Positions 51,183 to 62,797 of a DNA stretch of 64,000 nt are shown in pieces. The notes below the pieces were generated by a model that saw nothing but the letters and a program-made list of their open reading frames with translations, ran no database searches and was not told where the DNA came from. The stretch comes from an uncultured Pelagibacteraceae bacterium (GTDB lineage: Bacteria > Pseudomonadota > Alphaproteobacteria > Pelagibacterales > Pelagibacteraceae): assembly GCA_902561765.1 (NCBI GenBank), contig CACEQR010000001.1, positions 62,001 to 126,000 on the forward strand, read 5' to 3'. The position numbers were made by a program, and so were the translations under genes. Each line of letters begins with the position of its first letter. Positions within the stretch are counted from its first letter, which is position 1.

Positions 51183-52811
51183 ATGAACCATTATGAGAAA
51201 AATTTGGATAAAAATGATGCTAATTATGTTCCTTTAACACCTTTATCGTTTTTAGAAAGGGCAAAAGATATTTACCCAAATTATGAGGCTGTAGTTTACG
51301 AGAGTAGAAAATATACTTGGAGCGAAGTTTATAAAAGATGTGTGAAGTTTGCCAGTGCACTAGACAAGATTGGAATAAAAACTGGTGACACAGTATCTGT
51401 TTTAGCGTTTAACACACCAGAAATTTTTGAAGCACATTATTCTATTCCAATGGTTGGTGCAGTAATAAATGCAATTAATACAAGACTTGACTCTAAGACA
51501 ATTAGCTACATCTTAAATCATAGTGAGGCAAAGGTATTAATAGTTGATAGACAATTTCATGATGTAATCAAAAAAGCTTTAGAAGATGTGAAGCATGAAA
51601 TTAAAATAATAGACATTGATGATAAAGATGCGAATTTAAAAGATTCCAAAGCAATAGGCTCTTTGGAATATGAAGATTTTCTTAATACAGGTGATGAGGA
51701 CTATATTTGGAAATTACCAAAAGATGAGTGGCAAGCAATTGCATTGGGATATACATCAGGAACAACAGGGAATCCAAAAGGAGTAGTTTACCATCATAGA
51801 GGATCATATTTAATGGCAACTGGAAGTGCTGTTGCATGGAACATGCCAAATAAATTAAACTTTTTATACACAGTTCCAATGTTCCATTGTAATGGATGGT
51901 GTTATCCTTGGACCATGTCAATGATTCATGGAAGAGTTATATGTTTGAGAAACATTGATGTTAAAAAAATATTTGAATTGATTGATAAATATGAAGTGAC
52001 TCATTTTGGAGGCGCTCCTATTGTTTTAAATATGCTGGCTAACGCTCCAAAAGATCAACAAAAAGAATTGAAAAGAAAAGTTTATGTATTAACTGCAGGT
52101 GCTCCGCCCCCTAGTATAATTTTCGAAAAAATGAAAAAACTTGGGTTTGAAGTAATGCATGTTTATGGTTTAACCGAAACTTATGGTCATATTTTACAAT
52201 GTGCATGGAATGACGAGTGGGATGGATTAGATCAAGAAAATCAAAATGAAATCAAGGCTAGACAAGGTGTTAGATATCCAAACACAGAGGGTGTTGTTGT
52301 TATGGACCCCGAAACTATGAAGCCAATACCTCATGACGGAAAAACCATGGGTGAAATAATGATTAGAGGCAATGTTGTGATGAAAGGCTATTTTAAAGAT
52401 AAAGAGGCAACAGAAAAATCAATGGAAGGTGGATGGTTTCATTCAGGGGATTTAGCTGTAACACATCCAAGTGGTTACATAAAAATTCAAGATAGATCTA
52501 AAGATATTATTATATCTGGTGGAGAAAATATTTCATCTATCGAAATCGAAAATACAATATCAAAACACCCTGCTGTATCTTTAGCTGCAGTAGTTGCAAA
52601 GCCAGATGAAAAATGGGGAGAAACTCCATGTGCCTTTGTGGAGTTGATAGAAGGAAAATCTAGCACAGAAGAGGAAATTATTACTTTTTGTAGAGAAACC
52701 CTTGCTGGGTTTAAACTTCCAAAGAAAGTAGTATTTGCTCCTTTGCCAAAGACATCAACGGGTAAAATTCAAAAGTTTGAATTAAGAAAACAAGCTAAAG
52801 AGCTTAGCTAA
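51183..52811 (+). CDS. dmdB: Methylmercaptopropionate-CoA ligase-like acyl-CoA synthetase
   Basis: A 542-residue AMP-forming CoA ligase. ALGYTSGTTGNPKGVVYHHR, TVPMFHCNGWCYPW, VYGLTETYGHI and GWFHSGDLAVTHPSGYIKIQ are the core motifs; the catalytic Lys is in LPKTSTGKIQKFELRKQ. It would activate methylmercaptopropionate made by DmdA. Medium-chain acyl-CoA ligases share this architecture, so the name depends on gene order dmdC-dmdB-dmdA, which matches known SAR11 arrangements. Confidence 0.88.
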   Translation: MNHYEKNLDKNDANYVPLTPLSFLERAKDIYPNYEAVVYESRKYTWSEVYKRCVKFASALDKIGIKTGDTVSVLAFNTPEIFEAHYSIPMVGAVINAINTRLDSKTISYILNHSEAKVLIVDRQFHDVIKKALEDVKHEIKIIDIDDKDANLKDSKAIGSLEYEDFLNTGDEDYIWKLPKDEWQAIALGYTSGTTGNPKGVVYHHRGSYLMATGSAVAWNMPNKLNFLYTVPMFHCNGWCYPWTMSMIHGRVICLRNIDVKKIFELIDKYEVTHFGGAPIVLNMLANAPKDQQKELKRKVYVLTAGAPPPSIIFEKMKKLGFEVMHVYGLTETYGHILQCAWNDEWDGLDQENQNEIKARQGVRYPNTEGVVVMDPETMKPIPHDGKTMGEIMIRGNVVMKGYFKDKEATEKSMEGGWFHSGDLAVTHPSGYIKIQDRSKDIIISGGENISSIEIENTISKHPAVSLAAVVAKPDEKWGETPCAFVELIEGKSSTEEEIITFCRETLAGFKLPKKVVFAPLPKTSTGKIQKFELRKQAKELS

Positions 52812-52862
52812 TATAGTTTCTTTACAAAATTGAAATAAGATGACAGTAATGCGGAAAAATAA

Positions 52863-53972
52863 ATGAAAAACTTTTTAATTGCAAAATCAAGAAGGTTAAG
52901 AGAAACACCGTATACCTCCAGAATAGAGAAACAAGGTGTGACTGCATATACTATATATAATCATATGTTGCTACCAGCAGCATTTGGTTCAGTAGAAGAC
53001 GCTTACCATCACTTGAAAGAGCATGTTCAAATTTGGGATGTTGCCGCTGAAAGACAAGTTGAAATTTCTGGAAAAGACTCTGCTAAATTAGTTCAATTAA
53101 TGACTTGCAGAGATTTATCAAAATCTAAGGATGGAAGATGTTATTACTGCCCAATCATTGATGATAATGCAGGTTTAATTAATGATCCTGTAGTCCTAAG
53201 ATTAAATGAAAATAGATGGTGGATCTCTTTAGCTGACTCAGATGTAATTCTGTTTGCCAAAGGATTAGCGATTGGAAACAGATTCGATGTAAAAATTTCT
53301 GAACCCGATGTTGACATAATGGCAGTACAAGGACCAAAATCATTCCAATTAATGGAAAAAGTTTTTGGAGAAAAAATCGTAAATTTAAAATTTTTTGGTT
53401 TTGATTATTTTGAATTTGGTGGAGATAAACATCTCATTGCAAAATCTGGATGGTCTAAACAAGGTGGTTATGAAATTTATATGGAACACAACGAGTCAGG
53501 TTTAAAATTATACGATCATCTTTTTGAAATTGGTAAAGAATTCAATATTAAACCAGGTGGACCAAATTTGATTGAACGTATTGAGAGTGGATTACTTTCA
53601 CACGGTAATGACATGGACAATGGAGACAATCCTTATGAGTGTGGATTTGATAAATATATTAATATCGACAGTGATGTAGATTTTTTAGGTAAAGAAAAAT
53701 TAAAGAAAATAAAATCAGAAGGAATTAAAAAAAAATTGATGGGAGTTAAAATTAATACAAAGGAAATAAGTGTTACTGGTTCTATGGATTTAATTGATGA
53801 AAATAATAAAGTAATTGGAGAATTAAGATCTGGTTGTTATAATCCTACTTTTGGCCAAGTTATTGGAATTGCAATGATATATAAACCTCACTTTGAGGAG
53901 TCTAAATCCTTCAAAATCAGTATAAATGGCAGTCATTTTGATGGAAAAGTTTGTGATTTACCTTTCATTTAG
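52863..53972 (+). CDS. dmdA: Dimethylsulfoniopropionate demethylase
   Basis: Transfers a methyl group from DMSP to tetrahydrofolate, giving MMPA and 5-methyl-THF. At 369 residues it has the length and GcvT-like fold of SAR11 DmdA. Recognisable stretches are [75 protein letters not shown] and [20 protein letters not shown]. It is distinguished from glycine-cleavage GcvT by the RRLRETPYT start. It lies 51 bases after dmdB, a gap large enough for its own promoter, though I see no clear one. Confidence 0.95.
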   Translation: MKNFLIAKSRRLRETPYTSRIEKQGVTAYTIYNHMLLPAAFGSVEDAYHHLKEHVQIWDVAAERQVEISGKDSAKLVQLMTCRDLSKSKDGRCYYCPIIDDNAGLINDPVVLRLNENRWWISLADSDVILFAKGLAIGNRFDVKISEPDVDIMAVQGPKSFQLMEKVFGEKIVNLKFFGFDYFEFGGDKHLIAKSGWSKQGGYEIYMEHNESGLKLYDHLFEIGKEFNIKPGGPNLIERIESGLLSHGNDMDNGDNPYECGFDKYINIDSDVDFLGKEKLKKIKSEGIKKKLMGVKINTKEISVTGSMDLIDENNKVIGELRSGCYNPTFGQVIGIAMIYKPHFEESKSFKISINGSHFDGKVCDLPFI

Positions 53973-53990
53973 TATAAAATTCTAAATATC

Positions 53991-55001
53991 ATGAATATAG
54001 CAATAGTTGGAGCAACTGGAAACGTAGGTCGTAAATTAATAGAGGTTTTGGAAAAAAAAAATTTTCCAATAACGGAAGCTTATTTGCTTGCATCCTCAAA
54101 TAGTGCTGGAAAAAAAATAAATTTTTTAGGTAAAGAACATACAGTTATAAACTTAGAGGAATTTGATTTTTCAAAAGTTAAAATAGCATTTTTTGCTGCT
54201 GGATCTGCAATAGCTGAAAAATGGGCACCAATAGCTGCTGAAAAAACAATTGTTATAGATAATTCAAAATTTTTTAGAAAAGATTCTGAGATACCTTTAA
54301 TTGTACCTGAAGTAAATTCAAAAGAATTACCAAAATTTAAAAATAAAAATATTATAGCTAATGCTAACTGTTCTGTAATTCCAATAGTTGTGGCTCTAAA
54401 ACCTTTACATGATTTATATAATGTTAAAAGGATAGTTGCATCAACCTACCAATCAGTATCAGGTGCAGGAAAGGCTGGTATGGATGAACTTATATCACAA
54501 ACTAAAGAAGTATTGGAAAATAAAAATGTACAGTCCAAAAATTTTACTAAACAGATTGCTTTTAACGCAATACCACATATCGATAGCTTTCTTGAAAACG
54601 GAAGTACAAAAGAGGAGCAAAAAAATCATGATGAAGTGAAAAAAATTTTAGATAATAAAATCAGTATTACATCTACTTGTGTAAGAATTCCTGTTCTCGT
54701 ATCTCACTCAATAAGTGTGAATGTAGAATTTAATAAGAAACATAACTTAGAAGAGGTAAAAACTGTTTTATCATCATCTCCAGGATGTAAAGTGGTTGAT
54801 GAACATAAAGATGGTGGATACATTACTCCAGTTGAAGCAGAGGATAAATTTGAAACATTCATATCAAGAATCAGAGATGACTCATCACAACCTAATTCAA
54901 TTAATTTGTGGATAGTATCAGATAATTTATTAAAAGGTGCTGCACTCAATGCTGTTGAAATTGCTGAAGCTTTAGTAGAAAAAGATTTTTATGGAAGATA
55001 A
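53991..55001 (+). CDS. asd: Aspartate-semialdehyde dehydrogenase
   Basis: Reduces aspartyl phosphate to aspartate semialdehyde, feeding Lys, Thr and Met synthesis. The 336 residues begin MNIAIVGATGNVGRKLIEVL. The active-site cysteine is C127 in IANANCSVIPIVVAL, and RIVASTYQSVSGAGKAGMDEL and CVRIPVLVSHSISVNVEF follow. It ends inside the first codons of sdhC (11-base overlap). dapF, in the same route, is 11 kb upstream. Confidence 0.97.
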   Translation: MNIAIVGATGNVGRKLIEVLEKKNFPITEAYLLASSNSAGKKINFLGKEHTVINLEEFDFSKVKIAFFAAGSAIAEKWAPIAAEKTIVIDNSKFFRKDSEIPLIVPEVNSKELPKFKNKNIIANANCSVIPIVVALKPLHDLYNVKRIVASTYQSVSGAGKAGMDELISQTKEVLENKNVQSKNFTKQIAFNAIPHIDSFLENGSTKEEQKNHDEVKKILDNKISITSTCVRIPVLVSHSISVNVEFNKKHNLEEVKTVLSSSPGCKVVDEHKDGGYITPVEAEDKFETFISRIRDDSSQPNSINLWIVSDNLLKGAALNAVEIAEALVEKDFYGR

Positions 55002-55374
55002 AAATCCAATATCACCACATATACAGATTTATAACTGGCATATTTCCTCATTGGTTTCAATATCACATCGAATAACTGGTATAATAAATTTTTTTGCTAT
55101 TACTTTAATAGCTTTATGGATAGCTTCATTGTTATTAGGCGAAAATTATTATGAGTACACAAATTCTTTTTTGTCTTCTTTTTTTGGTAAATTTATTTGT
55201 ATGGGAATAATCTGGTCTTTCACATTTCAAGTGCTAAGTGAAATAAGACATTTGATAATGGACTTAGGATATGGTTTTGAACCTAAAACTACAAAAATAT
55301 CTGGTTTGATTGTTTTGATTGGCTCTTTTCCAATATCAGTCTCGATTTACGCTATTGGAAGGTTAATAATATAA
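54991..55374 (+). CDS. sdhC: Succinate dehydrogenase cytochrome b556 subunit
   Basis: A 127-residue membrane anchor of complex II with three transmembrane helices. The heme/quinone-site motif SISHRITGIINF and EIRHLIMDLGYGFEP (heme His) are diagnostic, as is PISPHIQIYNWHISSLVS. It overlaps the asd end and the sdhD start (1 base). Confidence 0.95.
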   Translation: MEDKNPISPHIQIYNWHISSLVSISHRITGIINFFAITLIALWIASLLLGENYYEYTNSFLSSFFGKFICMGIIWSFTFQVLSEIRHLIMDLGYGFEPKTTKISGLIVLIGSFPISVSIYAIGRLII

Positions 55375-55697
55375 TGGGATCTGTAACCAAAAAATGGTTG
55401 TTTTTAAGGGTTAGTTCAGCAATTTTGATACCTTTAATGACATGGTTTGCAATTAGCTTGTCTTCTATCTATGACAAAAGCTATATCGAGGTTTTGACAT
55501 TTATATCTTCACAATCATCTAAATTATTGTTTAGCACGTTTTTAATTTTTGCTTACGTTTTCTCTGCTCTCAGCATATCTGAGGTTTTTGAAGATTATAT
55601 TGAAGACAAAAATATCAAAAATGCCGCAAATAAAACCTTAAATATCTTTGCTATAGTATTTCCATTAATAATAATTATCTTAGTATTTAATTTATAG
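55374..55697 (+). CDS. sdhD: Succinate dehydrogenase membrane anchor subunit
   Basis: A 107-residue second anchor with three hydrophobic helices (about 12-30, 48-66, 86-105). Family conservation is low; [20 protein letters not shown] and [12 protein letters not shown] (quinone-site Asp-Tyr region) plus its position between sdhC and sdhA define it. Many family members have His at the position before the DYI segment; here it is not obvious, as in other compact alphaproteobacterial versions. Confidence 0.9.
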   Translation: MGSVTKKWLFLRVSSAILIPLMTWFAISLSSIYDKSYIEVLTFISSQSSKLLFSTFLIFAYVFSALSISEVFEDYIEDKNIKNAANKTLNIFAIVFPLIIIILVFNL

Positions 55698-55699
55698 TT

Positions 55700-57475
55700 A
55701 TGAGTGCGTACAAAATAATTGATCATGAATATGATGTAGTTGTCTTGGGTGCTGGTGGCTCAGGTTTAAGAGCTGCAGTTGGCCTAAGTGAAGCTGGTCT
55801 AAAAACAGCATGTGTATCAAAAGTATTTCCAACAAGAAGCCATACTTCTGCAGCACAAGGGGGTATTTCTGCAGCATTAGGAAATATGGGTGAGGATGAC
55901 TGGAGATGGCATATGTATGATACAGTTAAAGGTGCTGATTGGTTAGGAGACCAGGATTCAATTGAATATTTGTGTAAAGAAGCTCCAGCAGCAGTATTAG
56001 AGTTAGAAAAGTACGGAGTTCCATTTAGTAGAACAGAAGATGGAAAAATTTATCAAAGACCTTTTGGAGGTATGACAAAAAATTATGGAAATGAGACAGT
56101 TCAGAGAACATGTGCGGCTGCTGATAGAACAGGACATGCAATACTTCATACTTTGTATGGTCAAGCACTGAAGCACAATACAGAATTTTTTATTGAGTAC
56201 TTTGCATTAGATTTAATAATGAAAGATGGAGCATGTAAAGGTTTAATAGCTTGGAATCTTAACGATGGAACTATACACAGATTCAGGTCTCATATAACAA
56301 TTATTGCCACAGGAGGTTATGGGAAAGTGTATTACTCAGCTACTTCAGCTCATACTTGTACTGGAGATGGTAACGCGATGGTTCTAAGAGCTGGTTTACC
56401 TTTACAAGATATGGAATTTGTACAATTTCACCCAACTGGTATATACGGTCATGGAACTTTAATCTCGGAAGGTGTTAGAGGTGAAGGTGGCTATTTAGTA
56501 AATTCAAAAGGTGAAAGATTTATGGAGCGTTATGCACCAAATGCAAAAGATTTAGCATCACGAGATGTGGTAAGTAGATCAATTGCAGTAGAAATAAATG
56601 AAGGTAGAGGTATAGGAAAAGAACAAGATCATGTTCATCTTCATATAGATCACTTAGACCCTAAAGTTATTGAGGAAAGATTACCAGGTATTTCAGAGGC
56701 TTCTAAATTATTTGCTAACGTGGATGTAACTAAGGAGCCAATACCAGTTGTTCCAACTGTGCATTATAACATGGGAGGAATACCAACAAATTATAAGGCT
56801 GAAGTTCTTACAGTTAATGGATCAGAAAAAACTGTTCCTGGTTTAATGGCTATCGGAGAAGCAGCATGTGTTTCTGTTCATGGAGCCAATAGATTAGGCT
56901 CGAACTCATTAATTGATCTTGTGGTTTTTGGAAGAGCAGCTGCAAAAAGAGCAGCGGAGCTTGTAAAACCAGGAATGAAACATGATGAGATCGACAAAAG
57001 TGAGACTGATAGATGTTTAGATAGATTTGACAAACTTAGAAATTCTAAAGGTTCTAACCCTACATCTGAACTTAGACTATCAATGCAAAAAACGATGCAG
57101 TCTAAATGTGCTGTATTCAGGACTGAAAAGACATTAAAAGAAGGTGTGAATGAAATAAGAAAACCTTTTGAGGGTATGGACTCCTTGTCTGTTAAAGATA
57201 AATCATTAATATTTAATACAGATCTGGTTGAAACTTTAGAATTTGATAATTTAATTAGACAAGCAATAACTACCATGGACTCAGCTTATCACAGAAAAGA
57301 AAGTAGAGGAGCACATGCACGGGAAGACTTTCCGAAAAGAGATGATGAAAATTATATGCAACATACTCTCTCATGGTGTAATGGCTCAAAAACAAAAATA
57401 AATTATAGACCAGTTCATAGATCAACACTAACAAATGATGTACAATATTTTCCTCCTCAGGAAAGAGTATATTAA
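55700..57475 (+). CDS. sdhA: Succinate dehydrogenase flavoprotein subunit
   Basis: The catalytic FAD subunit oxidising succinate to fumarate in the TCA cycle. The 591 residues show the dinucleotide fold [17 protein letters not shown], the covalent-FAD His H48 in [52 protein letters not shown] and [20 protein letters not shown]. The C-terminus ends PQERVY. It has a one-base overlap with sdhB. Confidence 0.98.
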   Translation: MSAYKIIDHEYDVVVLGAGGSGLRAAVGLSEAGLKTACVSKVFPTRSHTSAAQGGISAALGNMGEDDWRWHMYDTVKGADWLGDQDSIEYLCKEAPAAVLELEKYGVPFSRTEDGKIYQRPFGGMTKNYGNETVQRTCAAADRTGHAILHTLYGQALKHNTEFFIEYFALDLIMKDGACKGLIAWNLNDGTIHRFRSHITIIATGGYGKVYYSATSAHTCTGDGNAMVLRAGLPLQDMEFVQFHPTGIYGHGTLISEGVRGEGGYLVNSKGERFMERYAPNAKDLASRDVVSRSIAVEINEGRGIGKEQDHVHLHIDHLDPKVIEERLPGISEASKLFANVDVTKEPIPVVPTVHYNMGGIPTNYKAEVLTVNGSEKTVPGLMAIGEAACVSVHGANRLGSNSLIDLVVFGRAAAKRAAELVKPGMKHDEIDKSETDRCLDRFDKLRNSKGSNPTSELRLSMQKTMQSKCAVFRTEKTLKEGVNEIRKPFEGMDSLSVKDKSLIFNTDLVETLEFDNLIRQAITTMDSAYHRKESRGAHAREDFPKRDDENYMQHTLSWCNGSKTKINYRPVHRSTLTNDVQYFPPQERVY

Positions 57476-58245
57476 TGGTACAATTTAATTTACCAGCAAA
57501 TTCAAAAGTAGAAAAAGGTCAATATTACAAAGATAAAACAGGATCAAAGAATATTAGAAAAGTTAATGTTTATAGATGGGATCCATCTAAAAATGAAAAT
57601 CCAAGAATAGATACTTATGAAGTTGATATGGATAATTGTTCCTCTAAAGTTTTAGATATTCTAAATAAAATCAAAAATGAAATTGATCCATCTATTGCTT
57701 ATAGAAGATCTTGCGCTCATGGAGTATGTGGGTCATGTGCAATGAATATGAATGGAAAGAATGGTCTAGCATGTACCAAATCTCATTCTGAATTAGATGG
57801 AGATATTGATATTTATCCATTGCCACATTTGAAAGTTTTAAAAGATTTAATAGGAGACTTAAGTACTCTTTATAAACAATACGAGTCTGTAGAGCCTTGG
57901 CTAAAAACATCAAAAATCAATGACAAAGAAAATATTCAGTCCAAAAAGGATAGAGCAAAATTGGATGGGTTATATGAATGTATAATGTGTGCTTGCTGCT
58001 CAACTTCTTGCCCTAGTTATTGGTGGAATGGTGAAAAATATTTAGGTCCTGCAGTTTTACTTCAAGCTTACAGATGGATAATTGATAGTAGAGACGAAGA
58101 TAGAAAAGAAAGACTTAAAAAAGTAGCTGACGAACTGAAACTTTATAGATGTCATACTATCTTAAATTGCACAAATGCTTGTCCCAAGGGCTTAAATCCT
58201 GCAAAAGCTATTGCAGAGATAAAGAAAATGCTTGCAACAGCTTGA
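57475..58245 (+). CDS. sdhB: Succinate dehydrogenase iron-sulfur subunit
   Basis: A 256-residue electron-transfer subunit with three Fe-S centres. The 2Fe-2S ligands are C80, C85, C88 and C100 ([18 protein letters not shown], then LAC). The 4Fe-4S and 3Fe-4S sites are [16 protein letters not shown] and [17 protein letters not shown]. The start overlaps the sdhA stop by one base. Length fits the alphaproteobacterial type. Confidence 0.98.
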   Translation: MVQFNLPANSKVEKGQYYKDKTGSKNIRKVNVYRWDPSKNENPRIDTYEVDMDNCSSKVLDILNKIKNEIDPSIAYRRSCAHGVCGSCAMNMNGKNGLACTKSHSELDGDIDIYPLPHLKVLKDLIGDLSTLYKQYESVEPWLKTSKINDKENIQSKKDRAKLDGLYECIMCACCSTSCPSYWWNGEKYLGPAVLLQAYRWIIDSRDEDRKERLKKVADELKLYRCHTILNCTNACPKGLNPAKAIAEIKKMLATA

Positions 58246-58265
58246 TTACTTAATTAAATAATTTC

Positions 58266-59759
58266 ATGAATTTAATCAAACATTTTGTTGGTGGAAAAGT
58301 AATATCAGGTAATTCAGAGAGAAAAGGGAAAGTCTTTAATCCTGCTACAGGAGAGCAAGAGTCTAAGGTTATTTTAGCCTCAAAAGCAGATTTAGATGGT
58401 GCAGTCGAAATTGCACAGAAAGCTTTTGAGACTTGGTCATTAAATCCACCACTTCAAAGAGCAAGAATTATGTTTAAATTTAAAGAACTCATCGAAAAAA
58501 ATTTCGATGAGTTAGCAAAACTAATAGTCTCTGAGCACGGAAAAGTTTATGAGGATGCAAAGGGATCGTTAATTAGAGGATTAGAAGTTGTAGAGTTTGC
58601 ATGTGGAATTCCACACTTGCTTAAAGGAGAGTTTTCTGAAAATGTTGGAACAAATGTTGATAGTTATTCAATGCGACAGCCTTTGGGAGTTGCAGCTGGT
58701 ATAACCCCATTTAATTTTCCAGCGATGGTACCGATGTGGATGTTTCCATTGGCTATTGCATGTGGAAATAGTTTTATTTTAAAACCATCAGAGAAAGATC
58801 CTTCATGTCCGATGAAATTAGCTGAACTTCTTCATGAAGCTGGTCTTCCTGATGGAGTTTTTAATGTTGTGAATGGTGATAAAGAAGTTGTTGACGCTAT
58901 TTTAACGAACCAAAATATCAAAGCTGTAAGTTTTGTTGGATCAACTCCTATAGCAAAATACATATATGAAAATGCAGCTAAAAATGAAAAAAGAGTCCAA
59001 GCATTAGGTGGAGCAAAAAATCATTTAGTTGTTATGCCAGATTGTGATTTAGATGGTGCCGTAAATGGTTTAATGGGTGCTGCATACGGTTCAGCTGGAG
59101 AAAGATGTATGGCGCAATCAGTAGCAGTAGCGGTTGGTGATGTAGGTGATGAGTTAGTCTCAAGACTATCAAAAAAAGCTGAAGCATTAAAAATTGGACC
59201 TGGTATGGATAAATCTTCTGAGATGGGTCCTTTAGTAACCAAAGAACATTTGGAAAAAGTTAAAGGTTATGTAGATTTAGGAGTTAAAGAGGGAGCAAAA
59301 CTAGTTCTTGATGGTAGAAATTTGAAATTACAGGGTTATGAAAGTGGTTTTTATATTGGTGGGTGTCTTTTTGATCATGTGACCACAGATATGAGAATTT
59401 ATAAAGAGGAAATATTTGGGCCAGTTTTATCTGTAGTTAGAGTAAAAACATTTGAGGAAGCTACAAAAATGATTAATGAACACGAATACGGAAATGGAGT
59501 TAGCATTTATACTAGAGATGGAGATGCAGGGAGAACATTCGCAAGCAAAATTCAAGTTGGAATGGTAGGAATAAATGTTCCAATACCAGTTCCAATGGCT
59601 TTTCATAGTTTTGGAGGATGGAAAAGGTCTTTATTTGGAGATAGTGGAACACACGGTATGGAAGGGGTAAAATTTTATACTAAATTAAAAACAATTACCT
59701 CTAGATGGCCATCAGGAATTAGATCTAATCCTGAGTTTATCATGCCAACAATGAAATAA
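58266..59759 (+). CDS. mmsA: CoA-acylating methylmalonate-semialdehyde dehydrogenase
   Basis: A 497-residue aldehyde dehydrogenase of the MmsA type, converting methylmalonate semialdehyde to propionyl-CoA or malonate semialdehyde to acetyl-CoA. GITPFNFPAMVPMWMFPLAI, FVGSTPIAKYIYENA and the catalytic C281 in GSAGERCMAQSVAV are MmsA-specific patterns; the general-base Glu used by hydrolytic ALDHs is replaced as expected (VQALGGAKNHLVVMPD). Such an enzyme could serve valine, beta-alanine or inositol breakdown. It lies 20 bases after sdhB and 3 before mdh. Confidence 0.94.
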   Translation: MNLIKHFVGGKVISGNSERKGKVFNPATGEQESKVILASKADLDGAVEIAQKAFETWSLNPPLQRARIMFKFKELIEKNFDELAKLIVSEHGKVYEDAKGSLIRGLEVVEFACGIPHLLKGEFSENVGTNVDSYSMRQPLGVAAGITPFNFPAMVPMWMFPLAIACGNSFILKPSEKDPSCPMKLAELLHEAGLPDGVFNVVNGDKEVVDAILTNQNIKAVSFVGSTPIAKYIYENAAKNEKRVQALGGAKNHLVVMPDCDLDGAVNGLMGAAYGSAGERCMAQSVAVAVGDVGDELVSRLSKKAEALKIGPGMDKSSEMGPLVTKEHLEKVKGYVDLGVKEGAKLVLDGRNLKLQGYESGFYIGGCLFDHVTTDMRIYKEEIFGPVLSVVRVKTFEEATKMINEHEYGNGVSIYTRDGDAGRTFASKIQVGMVGINVPIPVPMAFHSFGGWKRSLFGDSGTHGMEGVKFYTKLKTITSRWPSGIRSNPEFIMPTMK

Positions 59760-60728
<969 letters not shown>

Positions 60729-61889
60729 ATGAATATCCATGAGCACCAGGCAAAAGAAATACTTAAAAAGTATGGAGCGGTTGTACCCGAAGGCGTCTAT
60801 GCTCTAAATGTAAATGAATTAATCCAAAAAGTAAAAAATCTCAATGCTGATAAGTATGTATTAAAAGCTCAAATTCATGCTGGCGGTAGAGGAAAGGCTG
60901 GAGGAGTAAAAATTGTTGATAATTTAGCTCTTTTGGAAGAGGAAGCGAATAAACTGTTTGGCAAAACATTAGTTACTCATCAAACTGGACCATCAGGAAG
61001 AGAGGTGAAAAGATTGTATGTTGAAACTGCATCAGAAATAGAAAAAGAATTCTATCTGTCTTGTCTTGTTGATAGAGCTTCTGCAAAAATTGCTTTTATT
61101 TCCAGTGATCAGGGTGGAATGAATATTGAGGAAGTTGCTATAAAATCACCAGAGAAAATAATCACTACTAAAGTAGATTTTAATGAAAGTATTTCAGAGG
61201 AAGACTGCAGCAAAATTATTAAAATTTTTGATTTAGATAACGATGCAAGTAAACAAGCAATCAATTTAATAAAGTCAATATACAAAATGTTCATTGATAC
61301 AGATGCAAATTTAGTAGAGATAAATCCTCTTATTTTAACAAAAAAAAATAAAATTGTATGTTTGGATGCAAAGATGACTTTTGACGAAAATGCATTATTC
61401 AAACATCCTGAAATTCAGAAACTAAGAGATTTTAATGAAGAAGAAGAAACGGAAATTGAAGCAAGCAAACATGATCTAGCATACATTAAATTGGATGGAA
61501 ATATAGGTTGTATGGTAAATGGTGCTGGATTAGCAATGGCCACCATGGATATTATTAAATTATATGGAGAAGAGCCTGCAAATTTTTTAGATGTAGGTGG
61601 TGGTGCATCCAAAGAAAAAGTTTCAGCTGCATTTAAAATTATCTTATCTGACAAAAATGTAAAAGGGATACTAATAAATATTTTTGGAGGAATAATGAGA
61701 TGTGATGTGCTCGCGCAAGGTGTTGTAGATGCAGCAAAAGAAATAAAAATAAAAGTTCCTTTAGTTGTAAGATTAGCAGGCACAAATTTCAAAGAGGGAA
61801 AAGAAATTTTAGATAATTCAGGATTAGAGATTATTTCTGCAAATGATTTATCCGATGCAGCAAAAAAAATAGTCGAGGCTATAAAATAA
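60729..61889 (+). CDS. sucC: Succinyl-CoA synthetase beta subunit
   Basis: The ATP-grasp subunit of succinyl-CoA synthetase. The 386 residues start [38 protein letters not shown] binds nucleotide, [14 protein letters not shown] holds metal ligands, and [19 protein letters not shown] and [16 protein letters not shown] close the subunit interface. It has a one-base overlap with sucD. Confidence 0.98.
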   Translation: MNIHEHQAKEILKKYGAVVPEGVYALNVNELIQKVKNLNADKYVLKAQIHAGGRGKAGGVKIVDNLALLEEEANKLFGKTLVTHQTGPSGREVKRLYVETASEIEKEFYLSCLVDRASAKIAFISSDQGGMNIEEVAIKSPEKIITTKVDFNESISEEDCSKIIKIFDLDNDASKQAINLIKSIYKMFIDTDANLVEINPLILTKKNKIVCLDAKMTFDENALFKHPEIQKLRDFNEEEETEIEASKHDLAYIKLDGNIGCMVNGAGLAMATMDIIKLYGEEPANFLDVGGGASKEKVSAAFKIILSDKNVKGILINIFGGIMRCDVLAQGVVDAAKEIKIKVPLVVRLAGTNFKEGKEILDNSGLEIISANDLSDAAKKIVEAIK

Positions 61890-62764
61890 TGTCAGTCTTA
61901 ATAAACAAAGATACTAAAGTAATTTGTCAGGGTTTCACAGGTGCTCATGGAACCTTTCATTCTGAACAAACTATTAAATATGGGACTAATTTAGTTGGAG
62001 GAGTTACTCCTAAAAAAGGAGGTCAAATTCACCTGGAAAGACCAGTATTCAATACTGTTAAAGAAGCAAAAGACCAGACAGGTGCGAATGCAACAATGAT
62101 TTATGTTCCCGCAAAGTTTGCAGCCTCAGCAATTATAGAGGCAATAGACTCATCTATAGAATTGATTGTATGTATAAGTGAGGGAATTCCAATTTTAGAC
62201 ATGCTTAAAGTAAAAAGAAAACTTTCGAACTCTAAATCGAGACTTATTGGTCCAAACTGTCCAGGTATAATAACTCCTGATGAATGTAAAATTGGAATAA
62301 TGCCAGGAAACATACATAAAAAAGGAACAGTAGGCATTGTTTCTAGGTCAGGAACATTAACATACGAGGCAGTAGCCCAAACTTCAGAAAATGGCCTTGG
62401 TCAATCTACTTGTATAGGAATAGGTGGAGATCCAATAAATGGTACAAATTTTATTGATTGTATAGATCTGTTTTTAAAAGATGAAGAAACTGAGTCTATA
62501 GTCATGATAGGCGAGATCGGAGGAACTGCTGAAGAAGAAGCTGCAGAATTTATAAAAAATCATAAGATAAAAAAACCAATGGTTGGATTTGTTGCTGGAA
62601 TTACGGCCCCGCCTGGTAGAAGAATGGGTCATGCTGGTGCAATAATATCAGGAGGAAAAGGTAACGCTGATGAAAAAATTCAAATTATGGAAAAATCAGG
62701 CATTACAATGGCAAAATCACCATCTGAAATTGGAATAACTCTATTGAATAAATTGTCTAATTGA
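61889..62764 (+). CDS. sucD: Succinyl-CoA synthetase alpha subunit
   Basis: The CoA-binding and phosphohistidine subunit. The 291 residues show [70 protein letters not shown] and the phosphorylated H248 in [16 protein letters not shown]. The sucA start lies 33 bases on. Confidence 0.98.
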   Translation: MSVLINKDTKVICQGFTGAHGTFHSEQTIKYGTNLVGGVTPKKGGQIHLERPVFNTVKEAKDQTGANATMIYVPAKFAASAIIEAIDSSIELIVCISEGIPILDMLKVKRKLSNSKSRLIGPNCPGIITPDECKIGIMPGNIHKKGTVGIVSRSGTLTYEAVAQTSENGLGQSTCIGIGGDPINGTNFIDCIDLFLKDEETESIVMIGEIGGTAEEEAAEFIKNHKIKKPMVGFVAGITAPPGRRMGHAGAIISGGKGNADEKIQIMEKSGITMAKSPSEIGITLLNKLSN

Positions 62765-62780
62765 TAACATTTTATTCGTG

Positions 62781-62786
62781 TATAAT
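62781..62786 (+). promoter_or_regulatory. Candidate -10 box just before sucA
   Basis: A perfect TATAAT ends 11 bases before the sucA ATG (62798). TTGATA at 62761-62766 might act as -35, but the 14-base spacing is short. If used, it would give sucA a second promoter with a leader of about 5 bases. Confidence 0.3.
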
Positions 62787-62797
62787 TATAATTAAAA

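Noticed and set aside
56878..57276. A 132-codon open frame antisense to sdhA
   Set aside because: It lies wholly inside sdhA, has no homologous look and no own regulatory signals.
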